From: Rickettsiales bacterium
GTDB taxonomy: Bacteria > Pseudomonadota > Alphaproteobacteria > Rickettsiales > JABCZZ01
Length of the DNA: 64,000 nt
Reading direction: 5' to 3'
Assembly: GCA_035765535.1 (NCBI GenBank)
Contig: DASTXE010000006.1
Coordinates: forward strand, 372,001 to 436,000
Shown: in pieces, positions 18,453 through 27,247 of the stretch
How positions within the stretch are numbered: the stretch's first letter is position 1
Layout of the letters: each line of letters opens with the position of its first letter
Notes under the pieces: generated by a model
What the model saw: only the letters and a program-made list of their open reading frames with translations
What the model was told of the DNA's origin: nothing
Databases searched by the model: none
Translations under genes and position numbers: made by a program

Positions 18453-19556
18453 ATGCGAATCCAGCCTTCCGACCTGCAAAAACTGACTGCAGACCCATCC
18501 GCGGATGTTCGCGTGGATGTCACGGAAAAAATCGCTTCTGGATTCAAAAACGGCGAATTCACTATCAGTGAAAAGAAAATTGCTACCGAAATCTTCCGCC
18601 TTCTCGTCAACGATATTGAAAAACGCGTACGCATCGCATTAAGCAAACAACTGGCAGACAGCATGGACGCACCGCATGACGTGGTGCTGAAGCTTGCCAA
18701 TGACGTCAAGGAAGTGGCCCTCCCCGTACTCCAGCATTCTTTCGTGCTTACGGAAGGCGATCTGATCGACATTACCCACCATTCTCAGGATACGGAAGTC
18801 ATGTCGGCCATCGCACGGCGCGATATCGTTTCACGGGAGTTGTCGGCAGCACTGCTGAAAAAATCAGACATGACGGTGGTGGAAACGCTCTTAAGCAATA
18901 AGAACGCCAGCATAGACGACCGTGGCCTCAATGAGATCTATACAGGCTATTCCTCCAATATCTCCATGCTGGAGCTGATGGCAAAGCGTGGCGGCATCCC
19001 GGCAACGCTTGCGGAAAAGCTGTTCGTCGTCGTATCTGACGAGGTCAAGAAGATCCTGACCAGGCAATATAATATCTCATTCCAGGTCGCAAGCGACTCC
19101 GCCCAGTATGCACGCGAGCTGGCCACGCTTGGCCTGATCGACGACTCAATGCAGAAAATGGAGATGGAAGACCTTGTCTCCCACCTCGACAAAAACGGAA
19201 GACTAAGCTTCTCGCTTATTATCCGTTCGCTCTGTCTGGGTAATATACGCTTCTTTGAGTACGCCATGGCGAAACTCGCCGGCATCTCCAACATGAATGC
19301 CCGCATCCTGATACTCGACCGCGAGAACGGTTTTGAAAAACTTTATGAGAAAACCGGCCTGCCGCCGGAAATGTTCAAAGCCATACGCTATCTGCTGACC
19401 ATCGCGCTCGAGGAAACGGCGCTCGGCCGCTACCACCGCAACGATTTCCGCCAGCGCCTGGCGTCCCGCATTTCAAAGGATAGCAACGCCACCAAGATCG
19501 AATATATGGACTATATAGTCCTGCTGATTCAGAACAACATGGTTGATAATGGATAA
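18453..19556 (+). CDS. DUF2336 protein, first of tandem pair
   Basis: A 367-residue all-helical protein of the DUF2336 family, common in alphaproteobacteria and without an established function. The N-terminal two thirds look like HEAT-type helical repeats: VRVDVTEKIAS, DIEKRVRIALSKQLADS, DVKEVALPVLQHS. The C-terminal part contains LSFSLIIRSLCLGNIRFFEYAMAKLAGI and NARILILDRENGFEKLYEKTGLP. No membrane segment or signal peptide. GAGGGG lies 10 bp before the ATG. It is 60 bp after greA and directly precedes a paralogue aligned along its whole length. Confidence 0.85.
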   Translation: MRIQPSDLQKLTADPSADVRVDVTEKIASGFKNGEFTISEKKIATEIFRLLVNDIEKRVRIALSKQLADSMDAPHDVVLKLANDVKEVALPVLQHSFVLTEGDLIDITHHSQDTEVMSAIARRDIVSRELSAALLKKSDMTVVETLLSNKNASIDDRGLNEIYTGYSSNISMLELMAKRGGIPATLAEKLFVVVSDEVKKILTRQYNISFQVASDSAQYARELATLGLIDDSMQKMEMEDLVSHLDKNGRLSFSLIIRSLCLGNIRFFEYAMAKLAGISNMNARILILDRENGFEKLYEKTGLPPEMFKAIRYLLTIALEETALGRYHRNDFRQRLASRISKDSNATKIEYMDYIVLLIQNNMVDNG

Positions 19557-19610
19557 ATAGTTATGTATGCAGCAACTTATACCGCCACCGAAGCAGGGAT
19601 GCTCAGCACC

Positions 19611-20708
19611 ATGATACTCAGTGACCAGGATATAGATCGCCTGCTGAACGAACAGACCCCGTCTGTGCGTGTCGATCTGGCGGATAAAATCGCAGGCTCG
19701 CACCTGAACCGCCAGTACAGTCTCCACGATTTCGCCATCGCCGAACAGGTCATGCGTATTCTGGTTAAGGATACAGAAGTCAAGGTGCGTGAGGCACTGG
19801 CAACCCGCCTCAAGGAAAATCCTTATATCCCAAGGGACATTATTCTCGCCCTGTCGCACGATGTGGAATCCGTCGCCTTGCCCGTGCTCGAACACTCCCC
19901 GCTCCTGTCGGATGCGGAACTGATCTCCGTCATTGTAACCTGCAAGAGCGTAAGCAAGCAGTCGGCCATCGCAATGCGCAAAGCTGTCTCTAAGGATGTA
20001 TCCGTCGCGCTGGTCTCCACCCATAATTCCGAAGTGGTAGAAAAACTCGCTAAAAACCACAATGCGGACATTCCTGCGGAAGCTTATCACGAAATTATAC
20101 GCGACCACGGCAAGAACCAGATCATTATGAAAGCCGTGGCGGAACGCCCCAACCTGCCTGTCACGATCGTGGAAAAAGTCATTAGCATGGTGTCGGATTC
20201 GCTGGCCCGCGACATGCGTGCGAAATACGATATCGACCAGTCCGTGCTGGCGCTGGAAGCAGACAAGACACGCGAAGTCGCCACCCTGATGCTGGTGGAC
20301 GGCAACGCCGAGAAGCAGGAAGTGGAAAAACTGGTCGAGCAGTTACAGGCTTACGGCAGGCTGACCCCATCCATCATCCTGACATCATTGTGCCGCGGTA
20401 ACCTGTATTTCTTCGAAACCAGTCTCGCCCGCCTCTCCAGTATTCCCGTGCGTAATGCGCAGCTCCTGATCCATGACAAAGGCGGCCTCGGTTTCAAGGC
20501 GCTTTATAACAAGGCAGGCCTGCCGGACAAATTCTTCGCCGCCTGCAAAGTGCTGCTGGAAGTGGTCGCCATGATCCGGCGCGCGCAGCCTTCCCTGAAA
20601 GGAACGGATTACTCGAACCAGGTCATCCACAACCTGCTGGCCAAGACCGCCGGACAGAATGTCGACAACCTTTCCTACATTATCGCCCTGATCCGCCAGG
20701 CCGCTTAA
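19611..20708 (+). CDS. DUF2336 protein, second of tandem pair
   Basis: A 365-residue paralogue of the preceding gene. The start at 19611 (MILSDQDIDRLLNEQ) is chosen because it puts VRVD at residue 19, exactly as in the first copy; an earlier ATG at 19563 would add 16 residues. Shared landmarks are DVESVALPVLEHS, ARDMRAKYDIDQ, LTPSIILTSLCRGNLYFFETSLARLSSI and NAQLLIHDKGGLGFKALYNKAGLP. The two genes are one transcription unit. Divergence is high outside the landmarks, so the duplication is old. Function unknown; scaffolding or regulation by helical repeats is a guess. Confidence 0.83.
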   Translation: MILSDQDIDRLLNEQTPSVRVDLADKIAGSHLNRQYSLHDFAIAEQVMRILVKDTEVKVREALATRLKENPYIPRDIILALSHDVESVALPVLEHSPLLSDAELISVIVTCKSVSKQSAIAMRKAVSKDVSVALVSTHNSEVVEKLAKNHNADIPAEAYHEIIRDHGKNQIIMKAVAERPNLPVTIVEKVISMVSDSLARDMRAKYDIDQSVLALEADKTREVATLMLVDGNAEKQEVEKLVEQLQAYGRLTPSIILTSLCRGNLYFFETSLARLSSIPVRNAQLLIHDKGGLGFKALYNKAGLPDKFFAACKVLLEVVAMIRRAQPSLKGTDYSNQVIHNLLAKTAGQNVDNLSYIIALIRQAA

Positions 20709-20712
20709 ATAT

Positions 20713-20741
20713 TTGACACCCCCAGCGCCAGCGCCTATAAA
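20713..20741 (+). promoter_or_regulatory. Strong sigma-70 promoter of tRNA-Gly
   Basis: TTGACA (20713-20718) and TATAAA (20736-20741) are separated by exactly 17 bp, giving a near-consensus promoter whose predicted start lies about 10 bp before the tRNA 5' end. The GC-rich DNA after the -10 box is typical of stringently controlled stable RNA promoters. Confidence 0.8.
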
Positions 20742-20757
20742 GCTAGCCTTCGCTTAT

Positions 20758-20831
20758 GCGGGTGTAGTTCAATGGTAGAACAGCAGCTTCCCAAGCTGCA
20801 TACGTGGGTTCGATTCCCATCACCCGCTCCA
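20758..20831 (+). tRNA. tRNA-Gly (anticodon CCC)
   Basis: A complete 74-nt cloverleaf. Acceptor strands GCGGGTG and CACCCGC pair; the D-arm contains TTCAATGGTAGAA; the anticodon stem GCAGC/GCTGC encloses loop TTCCCAA with anticodon CCC; the T-arm reads GTGGGTTCGATTCCCAT. CCA is encoded (20829-20831). It resembles the E. coli CCC glycine tRNA. Only the 3' end of a convergent orphan gene lies downstream, with no sign of an integrated element. Confidence 0.96.
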
Positions 20832-20859
20832 GAAAACTTAATAACTTCCTGTTTCTCTT

Positions 20860-22698
20860 TTACCGCCCCATCCCCTCCTCCATCTGCCTTCGTGTCAGGC
20901 CAACTGCTCTGTGCGGTTGAGTCGGTGGCAAAGAACGAAATGGGGGGGGCTGCTCCGCCATGTTCAACAGTTCTAGCGTAGGCTTCTCAGGAGAATATGG
21001 CGCTACCTCATGTAATTGCTCATGATTCGGCAGCTCTGCCTTTGATGCTTCAAAAAAGCTTTGCACGGCTCGCGGCTCAATACGCCACACTTCGCCATCA
21101 CGCATAAATACAACAGCATGCTCCTGTTTATATGCTTCACCTATAGCTTGAGCCAGCCATTGATTGACATTCTCGTCGCTTGCTTCTCCCCAGTAAAGAT
21201 CGCTATTTAAATGTCTGGCTGAAAGGCGATCACTTCTGTTTACCAGGGCATGAACAGAATCCTGATTTACACGATAGGCTGCACCGCACGCCACGAAATG
21301 CGACTCTTCACCGGTAAGAAGTGTATTCTCAATCGCCGCAACAGCACGGTTTCCTATCTCATAACTTTGTTGTTTCTGGATATACTCCTGCCTGAGCTTC
21401 GGCAATTTATCTTCGATTCTCCTTGCGACTTCATTTGTATATGCGGTAACCACTTCATCTCCGGCCGCTAGCCTGGTGCTTATTTCGCTGTATATTTTCT
21501 TGAGCATAGCCCCATAAGCTTCATGTTCCTTACTTCCTCCTTCGCTACCCTGCCTGCGTGTTACCGCATCCACCCATGCCTGGCCCCTGCCTCCCGCCTG
21601 TCCCTGCACTACACTTACAAGCGGACAGTTAAATGGCTTAACATTCGTAGCATCGGCAAGATAATGACTGCCCCCATAACGCGTATATACAGGCTCTACT
21701 GTTCTCTTCCCTTGCCTCTTTGAATATAGCGGTTCTTCCTGCCGACCTGTGTCATCATCATAAGTATATAAGGGCCGCAGATCTGTCTGCCGCCGGAAGC
21801 TTCCGTTCTGGGCGGGAAAAGCAGCCGTTTTATAAAAAAAGTTTTCTGTTAATAGGGCCTCATCGACTGGTTCCCTTTGCATGGCCGTATCTTTTCCTAA
21901 GGCCACCACCATCCCAGGAAGGAAAGCTGACGTAAAAATCGTCTGCTCCCATACGGAGGTCGCAAAATTATCATAATGAGAAAGATCGCTCACTGTAATG
22001 CGTGTATCTTCAGCCTCAAGCCCTCTCTTCTGGAATTCCCGCCCCAATTCGATCAGGTAATCCATTATCACTGCCTGATAAGCAGGAATAGCCAGCGCGA
22101 GTCCCGGATTTACACGACCGAACTCCATTCCCGCAAGTATTTCCGTACTGGTATAGGGCTGGCTATCATGCCTTTTTCTGTCCGGCGACTTTGTATCAAA
22201 AGATAGCCTGTCATCAACATCCGCATTCACAGAAATATCATATCCCGGTATAAGCCCTCTTACATAAGGAGAATTCAAAATGGTGCCCGCTTCATAACGC
22301 TTCTGCACATACTCTTCGGCCCCTGCCATAATCAGTTTAGCCGCTTTCTTATAATTATTGAAAAAACGTAGCCGCACCTCCTCCGGAATATCATATCCCT
22401 CACGCTCTACCGTCATCTTCCCCAGTGTATAGGCCCGTTGCAGTAATTTTTCCGGCATCCACACTGCATCCGTTGGATCTATAGGGCCTTCCGCCCGCCA
22501 GCGCTCCTCCCTGGCGGCATTATACGCCTTCGCATCGGCATGTTCGGCAAACAATCCCTGATCTATTAAATGTTCCGCCATTGCACTGAAATCAAAGCCG
22601 ACATCGGGCGGTGCTGCCGCATTGTACTGTCCGGGTTTAAACTCGTGATATCCCTCTACAGTATTTTCATATAGATCGTCATCTTCATCTGTACTCAT
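20860..22698 (-). CDS. Uncharacterised 612-residue soluble protein
   Basis: I do not recognise this protein. It has no signal peptide or membrane segment. The first 30 residues are acidic (MSTDEDDDLYENTVEG). A mainly helical N-terminal half follows (about 40-270), then a middle part rich in charged and Gly residues (about 300-400, with GQAGGRGQAWVD). A helical stretch at about 400-470 (EVARRIEDKLPKLRQEYIQ) precedes a final mixed domain containing EHAVVFMRDGEVWRIEP. The C-terminal 50 residues are Pro-rich. A TTAA-N7-TTAAC box lies 48 bp upstream of the start. It is monocistronic. The ribosome site is poor; AAAGGGGG is 25 bp upstream, too far to serve. Confidence 0.65.
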   Translation of the reverse strand: MSTDEDDDLYENTVEGYHEFKPGQYNAAAPPDVGFDFSAMAEHLIDQGLFAEHADAKAYNAAREERWRAEGPIDPTDAVWMPEKLLQRAYTLGKMTVEREGYDIPEEVRLRFFNNYKKAAKLIMAGAEEYVQKRYEAGTILNSPYVRGLIPGYDISVNADVDDRLSFDTKSPDRKRHDSQPYTSTEILAGMEFGRVNPGLALAIPAYQAVIMDYLIELGREFQKRGLEAEDTRITVSDLSHYDNFATSVWEQTIFTSAFLPGMVVALGKDTAMQREPVDEALLTENFFYKTAAFPAQNGSFRRQTDLRPLYTYDDDTGRQEEPLYSKRQGKRTVEPVYTRYGGSHYLADATNVKPFNCPLVSVVQGQAGGRGQAWVDAVTRRQGSEGGSKEHEAYGAMLKKIYSEISTRLAAGDEVVTAYTNEVARRIEDKLPKLRQEYIQKQQSYEIGNRAVAAIENTLLTGEESHFVACGAAYRVNQDSVHALVNRSDRLSARHLNSDLYWGEASDENVNQWLAQAIGEAYKQEHAVVFMRDGEVWRIEPRAVQSFFEASKAELPNHEQLHEVAPYSPEKPTLELLNMAEQPPPFRSLPPTQPHRAVGLTRRQMEEGMGR

Positions 22699-22745
22699 TG
22701 TACACCCAGTCTATGCCATTCCCCCTTTATGATAACATCCTATAT

Positions 22746-22761
22746 TTAACAAACTATTAAC
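22746..22761. promoter_or_regulatory. CtrA-like box upstream of the 612-residue orphan
   Basis: TTAA-CAAACTA-TTAAC fits the CtrA full-site consensus exactly and lies in the 158-bp gap between the kinase gene end and the orphan start, in a position to act on the orphan's promoter. No other clear element is seen in this gap. Whether this organism has CtrA is not shown by the window. Confidence 0.4.
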
Positions 22762-22856
22762 GCCTATCCGGCATGGCAAGCTTGGAAACTTATAAATTGA
22801 ACAAAACCAATCATATTTATCCATAAATACATGGAATTACTCAGTAACGCTGCTCA

Positions 22857-24497
22857 TTAGCCGGTTGCGCTGGAATAAAGCTTTTCCTGTGGCCGGATCA
22901 GATTGCTTAGCATGGCTTCCAGCCGGTCAGGGTCAAAAGGTTTGGCAATATAATCGTCCATCCCTGCCGCCAGGCAACGTTCGCAGTCACCTGCAAGCGC
23001 ATGCGCGGTCATGCCGATAATGGGTAAATGAGGTAAATTCTTTTGCCGTTCATGCTCACGGATGAGTTTGGTCGCTTCCAGCCCGTTCATCCCGTGCATC
23101 TGCACATCCATTAATACAGCCGCAAAACTGCCTTCCTGTATTTTCTGAATCGCTTCGGCACCATCAGAAGCCACTTCGCAATCATAGCCGAATGTTTCCA
23201 GGAACGTTCTGGCAACCAGAACATTCGCGGGATAATCTTCCACCAGAAGAATGGTGGTTTTTACCCGTTCCACATGTGGATGAGGTATGGAGCGTGAAGA
23301 TTGTTCGCGCTCTTCGGGAAGCAAAGTAGCGGCCACCTTAAGCGGCAGGCTGACTGTAAAAACGGAACCCTTCCCTAGCGTGCTTTCCACTTTTAGAGTA
23401 CCGCCCATGATTTCGGTAAGCTTCTTGGTAATGGCAAGCCCGAGGCCCGTTCCCCCATATTTACGGTTGATGGAGGAATCGGCCTGCATGAATTTATCAA
23501 AAATCGCCGGCAGCTTGTCCGGCGCAATGCCGATACCGGTATCTTCAACCGCAATAGAAACGATCTGCATGTCGGATTTTGCATCCGGCAGCATAGTGAT
23601 GGCAATATGCACACCGCCTTTCTCTGTAAATTTCACCGCATTGCTGCATAAATTCAGTATGATCTGGCGAATACGCGCAGAGTCGCCGATAAACGTGCGC
23701 CCCTGTACGGATTTATCGTCACTGCTGAACTCGAGATGCTTCTCCTGCGCACGCATGGAAATCATGCTCACAACCTCTTCGATGAGCTGTGCCATTGAAA
23801 AAGAAACCTGCTCAAGTTCAATCGTCTGCGCCTCGATTTTGGCCACATCGAGCAAGTCATTGATAAGCTCAAGCAGAGAATTCGCACTGGTCTGCAATGT
23901 GCTGATATATTCCTGTTGCTTTTCCGTGAGCGGTTCGCTTGAGGCAAGGATATTGGAAAGCCCGATCACCACATTCATGGGTGTACGGATTTCATGGCTC
24001 ATATTCGCAAGAAATTCCGTCTTTGCCATATTCGCCGCTTCAGCCGCAGCTTCCTTCCTCTTAATCTCAACCAGATAATCGCGTAGCCGGTATTGCCGCT
24101 TGCGATCGCGCAATGCCGCCTGAACGGTGCTCACCAGTTCTGCAATCTGAACAGGACGTGCAATCATGGTCATATTGCCGATGGCCTGCAATGCCTGTGT
24201 GGTGGAAAAAGATTCTTTTCCGGCATGCGTCAATACTATCAGGGGAAAATCAGACCATGGCGGCTGATGCTTAAGCACATTCTCCAGAATATGCTCTTTA
24301 TCGCCCCAAATAGCCTCTTCTGTAATAATGGCAGCATCTGCCCCCCGGGCAATGCCCTCGCACACCTGGTTTATACTCGAGCATATCTGTGTGTTAATCG
24401 ATTGCCGAAGCAATATATCGGCCGTCGCGTTGGCATCCTTAGCCGTCGGAGCCAGAATCAATACGCGAAAACTTGAGGAAAAGATATTGGACCTCAT
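22857..24497 (-). CDS. Hybrid histidine kinase with N-terminal pseudo-receiver
   Basis: A 546-residue soluble hybrid kinase. Residues about 10-130 resemble a receiver domain (RVLILAPTAKDANATADILL), but the phosphoacceptor position reads AAIITEEAI with no Asp, so it is probably a pseudo-receiver. A coiled linker leads to the dimerisation domain FLANMSHEIRTPMN (phospho-His168), then the ATPase domain with NLCSNAVKFTEKGG, VEDTGIGI and GGTGLGLAITKKL. The C-terminal receiver has VLMDVQMHGMNG (Asp464) and Lys in YIAKPF. There is no membrane span, so the input is cytoplasmic. Its ATG overlaps the KaiC-like gene's stop by 4 bp, implying a stoichiometric pair. Confidence 0.92.
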   Translation of the reverse strand: MRSNIFSSSFRVLILAPTAKDANATADILLRQSINTQICSSINQVCEGIARGADAAIITEEAIWGDKEHILENVLKHQPPWSDFPLIVLTHAGKESFSTTQALQAIGNMTMIARPVQIAELVSTVQAALRDRKRQYRLRDYLVEIKRKEAAAEAANMAKTEFLANMSHEIRTPMNVVIGLSNILASSEPLTEKQQEYISTLQTSANSLLELINDLLDVAKIEAQTIELEQVSFSMAQLIEEVVSMISMRAQEKHLEFSSDDKSVQGRTFIGDSARIRQIILNLCSNAVKFTEKGGVHIAITMLPDAKSDMQIVSIAVEDTGIGIAPDKLPAIFDKFMQADSSINRKYGGTGLGLAITKKLTEIMGGTLKVESTLGKGSVFTVSLPLKVAATLLPEEREQSSRSIPHPHVERVKTTILLVEDYPANVLVARTFLETFGYDCEVASDGAEAIQKIQEGSFAAVLMDVQMHGMNGLEATKLIREHERQKNLPHLPIIGMTAHALAGDCERCLAAGMDDYIAKPFDPDRLEAMLSNLIRPQEKLYSSATG

Positions 24498-25996
24498 GCG
24501 GTTTTCATCAGGCGCTCATCCTCCCCCACAAAGACCGGGGTCCCGGTAAGAATGCCCTGGAACTTATGCAGCTTCTCCCCTACACGCAGTCCGCCGCTCT
24601 CGATCTTAAATTCGCGGATACTGCGCTCATGTTCACCCATACGCTTCTTGAGGATCGATATAGTTTGTCTGACTTCCCCATGTGCTTCGAAATAGCGAAA
24701 CAGCACGACTGAGTCAGCCAGGTAGCTGGTATCGATAGGCGTATTCATAGCGTTACCCAATAGGCCGTGCTGCGCCACCACCAGGATGGTGACAATATTC
24801 TTGTGGCCAAGATAGGTAAGCAGTTCATGCAGCTGGGCGGTCAGGAAATGTTCTTCCGGCATGGAGTTCAGGTAACCGTTCAAACTATCAATTACGACAA
24901 CACGGGCAGCGGACTGTCCGTCTGCATCCTGCGTTGCCTGACGCACCGTGTGCGCGAATTCGCCGGGCGACATTTCAACGGGATCAATGGCCTGAATCGT
25001 AATATGTCCGCTTTTAACATATTTGCGTACAGGCTGACTCATGCCTTCAGCCCGCTGGATCAGCATTTCCATCCGTTCATCAAACGTAAAAATGGCAGCC
25101 CGCTCTCCTGCCTCCGCAACCGATAGTGCATATTGTACTGCCAGAGAGGATTTGCCCGAACCTGCAGGGCCTATAAGCAACATGCTTGCGCCATACTCAA
25201 TCCCCCCGCCCAGCATATTATCCAGTTCGCTAATGCCACTTTTGAGATATGTTCTACCATGCGCCTGGGCATGCTCGGATGCCACCAGCCGAGGAAATAT
25301 CGCGAGACCGCCCCTAACAATGTTAAAATCGTGATACCCGCCGCGGTATTTCTGCCCGCGCAATTTGGTAATACGTAAGCGGCGGCGTTCGGAACCGTAT
25401 TCCGGCGAAAGCTGCTCCAGGCTGATAACACCGTGAGCAATACTCTCAAGTTGTTTATCCTCATGATTCAGCGCAGTTTTATCATCAAGAAAAAACGTTG
25501 TGCAATTACGGCCAATGAAAAACTGTTTCAATGCCAGCACCTGGCGACGGTAACGCAGCAGGTTTTGCGCTAATAACTTTACCTCCGCCAGTGAATCTAT
25601 CACACAGCGTGCGGGTTTAATGGTTTCGATGCGCCCAATAATGGCTTTGGTCGTTTCGGAAAGCTCTATCTCCGATGGCTGGTACATAGTGTACTGATTT
25701 TCCGGCTGTAAGTCCGCCTCCTGCGCTATCATTTCGAAAATCTCAATACCACTCAGATCCCATCCGTGGGATTTAGCCGTTGCCATTAATTCCTGCTTGG
25801 TTTCCGACAGCGTAATGTAAAGCACCTTCTCGCCATTTTTGGCACCTTCTATTAGAAATTGCATGGCAAGTGTGGTTTTGCCGGCACCGGGTGTGCCATG
25901 AAGCAGGTAAACGCGGTTTGCCGGTAAGCCACCGCCCAATATATCATCAAGCTCCGCACTTCCGGTTCTAATATTGGTTGCATGATTATTAGGCAT
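24494..25996 (-). CDS. KaiC-like double-domain RecA-family ATPase
   Basis: A 500-residue protein with two RecA-like domains. Walker A motifs are GTPGAGKT (34-41) and GPAGSGKS (276-283), each preceded by the KaiC signature SGxxELDxxLGGG-like segment. The carboxylate pair of KaiC is altered: SE in domain 1 (ITLSETKQE) and DE in domain 2 (FTFDERMEM). At the place of the KaiC Ser431/Thr432 autophosphorylation pair I read Ser-Tyr (IDTSYLADS). The tail after IREFKI is short. The following gene is a hybrid kinase overlapping by 4 bp. No kaiA or kaiB lies nearby. A clock role is unproven; KaiC-like stress or signalling switches are the better comparison. Confidence 0.9.
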   Translation of the reverse strand: MPNNHATNIRTGSAELDDILGGGLPANRVYLLHGTPGAGKTTLAMQFLIEGAKNGEKVLYITLSETKQELMATAKSHGWDLSGIEIFEMIAQEADLQPENQYTMYQPSEIELSETTKAIIGRIETIKPARCVIDSLAEVKLLAQNLLRYRRQVLALKQFFIGRNCTTFFLDDKTALNHEDKQLESIAHGVISLEQLSPEYGSERRRLRITKLRGQKYRGGYHDFNIVRGGLAIFPRLVASEHAQAHGRTYLKSGISELDNMLGGGIEYGASMLLIGPAGSGKSSLAVQYALSVAEAGERAAIFTFDERMEMLIQRAEGMSQPVRKYVKSGHITIQAIDPVEMSPGEFAHTVRQATQDADGQSAARVVVIDSLNGYLNSMPEEHFLTAQLHELLTYLGHKNIVTILVVAQHGLLGNAMNTPIDTSYLADSVVLFRYFEAHGEVRQTISILKKRMGEHERSIREFKIESGGLRVGEKLHKFQGILTGTPVFVGEDERLMKTA

Positions 25997-26087
25997 AATC
26001 CCTCTCTACTTTGAGTGGTCGATATTTAATACTGTTCAAAATCAATTTGTTGTATTGTACTAATATGGCATTAAGAAACAATATGGA

Positions 26088-26117
26088 TTGTAAAACTCAC
26101 ATCTATTTCGGTATGAT
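26088..26117 (+). promoter_or_regulatory. Candidate promoter giving a leaderless grpB-like mRNA
   Basis: TTGTAA (26088-26093) and TATGAT (26112-26117) are 18 bp apart. The -10 box ends 6 bp before the ATG at 26124, so transcription would start at or next to the initiation codon. The gene indeed lacks a Shine-Dalgarno sequence. Confidence 0.4.
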
Positions 26118-26123
26118 GCGGCC

Positions 26124-26660
26124 ATGCTGGGACTGAAACATAACGTTAATTTTCTTGTCGATTACGATCCCCAATGGGAACAGGATTTTGCAGAGGAGCG
26201 CCTGCGGATTTTAAATGCTTTAGGAGAGTTGGTACTGGGTATTGAGCATTATGGTTCAACCTCAGTAAAAGGCATGCGCGCCAAACCTATTCTGGATATC
26301 ATGGTGGGGGTAAACCCGTTAAGCAACTGGCAAAAATGCAAAGCCCCTCTCGAGCAGTTAGGATATGATTACGCCGAGCATGCCGGCGTGCCGGGACATC
26401 ATATCTTCGGGCGCGGGCGTGATTTAAGTGAGCGAACGCATCTCATTCATATCGTGGAATTTGAGGGAGAATCCTGGCGCTCCGGCATCACACTTCGTGA
26501 TGCTTTGCGCAGCAACCCCCAATTGCGGGAGGCATACATTCAGGAAAAAGAACGTGCCTGCAGGGAAGCCCCTGAAGGTAGAGCCAAATATAACCTGCAG
26601 AAAGCGGACTTCATTAGCAAAATGAAGTCAGAATTGCTAAAAACCAATAACAACGGATGA
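26124..26660 (+). CDS. GrpB (UPF0157) family protein
   Basis: A 178-residue member of the GrpB family, which belongs to the nucleotidyltransferase fold. The family signature is clear: VDYDPQWEQDFAEERLRI, the hallmark HYGSTSVKGMRAKPILDIMVGV (Gly-Ser plus the Asp pair of nucleotidyltransferases), then LIHIVEF and the C-terminal Tyr/Lys-rich KYNLQKADFISKM. The biochemical role is not established, although fused forms occur with dephospho-CoA kinase. It diverges from the KaiC-like gene and converges on DUF2267 with 19 bp between. Confidence 0.88.
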   Translation: MLGLKHNVNFLVDYDPQWEQDFAEERLRILNALGELVLGIEHYGSTSVKGMRAKPILDIMVGVNPLSNWQKCKAPLEQLGYDYAEHAGVPGHHIFGRGRDLSERTHLIHIVEFEGESWRSGITLRDALRSNPQLREAYIQEKERACREAPEGRAKYNLQKADFISKMKSELLKTNNNG

Positions 26661-26679
26661 TGTTCGAATGGTTTCACGA

Positions 26680-27096
26680 CTATTTCCAGAAATCCTGTGC
26701 TTCCGTCGGCAAACTCATTAACATACGGCTAAAAGAAGCTAGCTCTACATGCTTACGTAAAGCTCTTGCCACATCCGCAATAGCCGAATCCGGCGAAAAA
26801 TTATGATCCCGGCGAAATGACCGCACCTCTCTTGCCAGCGATTCACGATCCGCGAAAGGCAGCTTTTCCTCCTGTATATTCCAGCTCTCTACAAAAATAG
26901 CCCGCAAGAGAGGAGGAAGTTCGTCCGCAAAACGTAATGCGTCTGCAATATGAAGACGGCGACGGAACACATACAGCACGGCTTGCACTGTCGTATAGGT
27001 CTGATTACGTGTAGTCAGACCGGTTTCTTCTTTCGCATCCGCAAGAAATGCTTCAAATGCTTCTGATGCGTGCTGATATTCCATGGGAATCGTCAT
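26680..27096 (-). CDS. DUF2267 protein
   Basis: A 138-residue helical protein of the DUF2267 family. The start at 27096 (MTIPMEYQHASEAFEAFL) has the ribosome site AAGAGAGG 6 bp upstream and is preferred over a GTG 21 codons earlier. Family landmarks are the repeated helical bundle with TVQAVLYVFRRRLHIADALRFADELPPLLRAIFVESW. The function is unknown; relatives sit in stress or general-metabolism loci. Confidence 0.78.
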   Translation of the reverse strand: MTIPMEYQHASEAFEAFLADAKEETGLTTRNQTYTTVQAVLYVFRRRLHIADALRFADELPPLLRAIFVESWNIQEEKLPFADRESLAREVRSFRRDHNFSPDSAIADVARALRKHVELASFSRMLMSLPTEAQDFWK

Positions 27097-27247
27097 TTTC
27101 GGCCTCTCTTCTTTGGGTAATTCGCAATGTGGCAAGTGATCATATGTGAGCTTTAGCACTTCTTTGCAGGAAATCCTTCCGCAATATATGGATATTTTAC
27201 GCTCCCCGCTTCAGCCTTACATTAGCTCCTAATAACAACACGGCACC

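Noticed and set aside
20758-20860. tRNA-Gly 3' end as attachment site of an integrated element
   Set aside because: No integrase, no repeat of the tRNA 3' end and no composition change were seen downstream; xerD lies on the far side and has housekeeping features.
22711-22728. Start-stop mini-ORF (ATG GCA TAG) after AAAGGGGG upstream of the 612-residue orphan
   Set aside because: The ribosome site is only about one base from that ATG, too close to initiate; probably coincidence.
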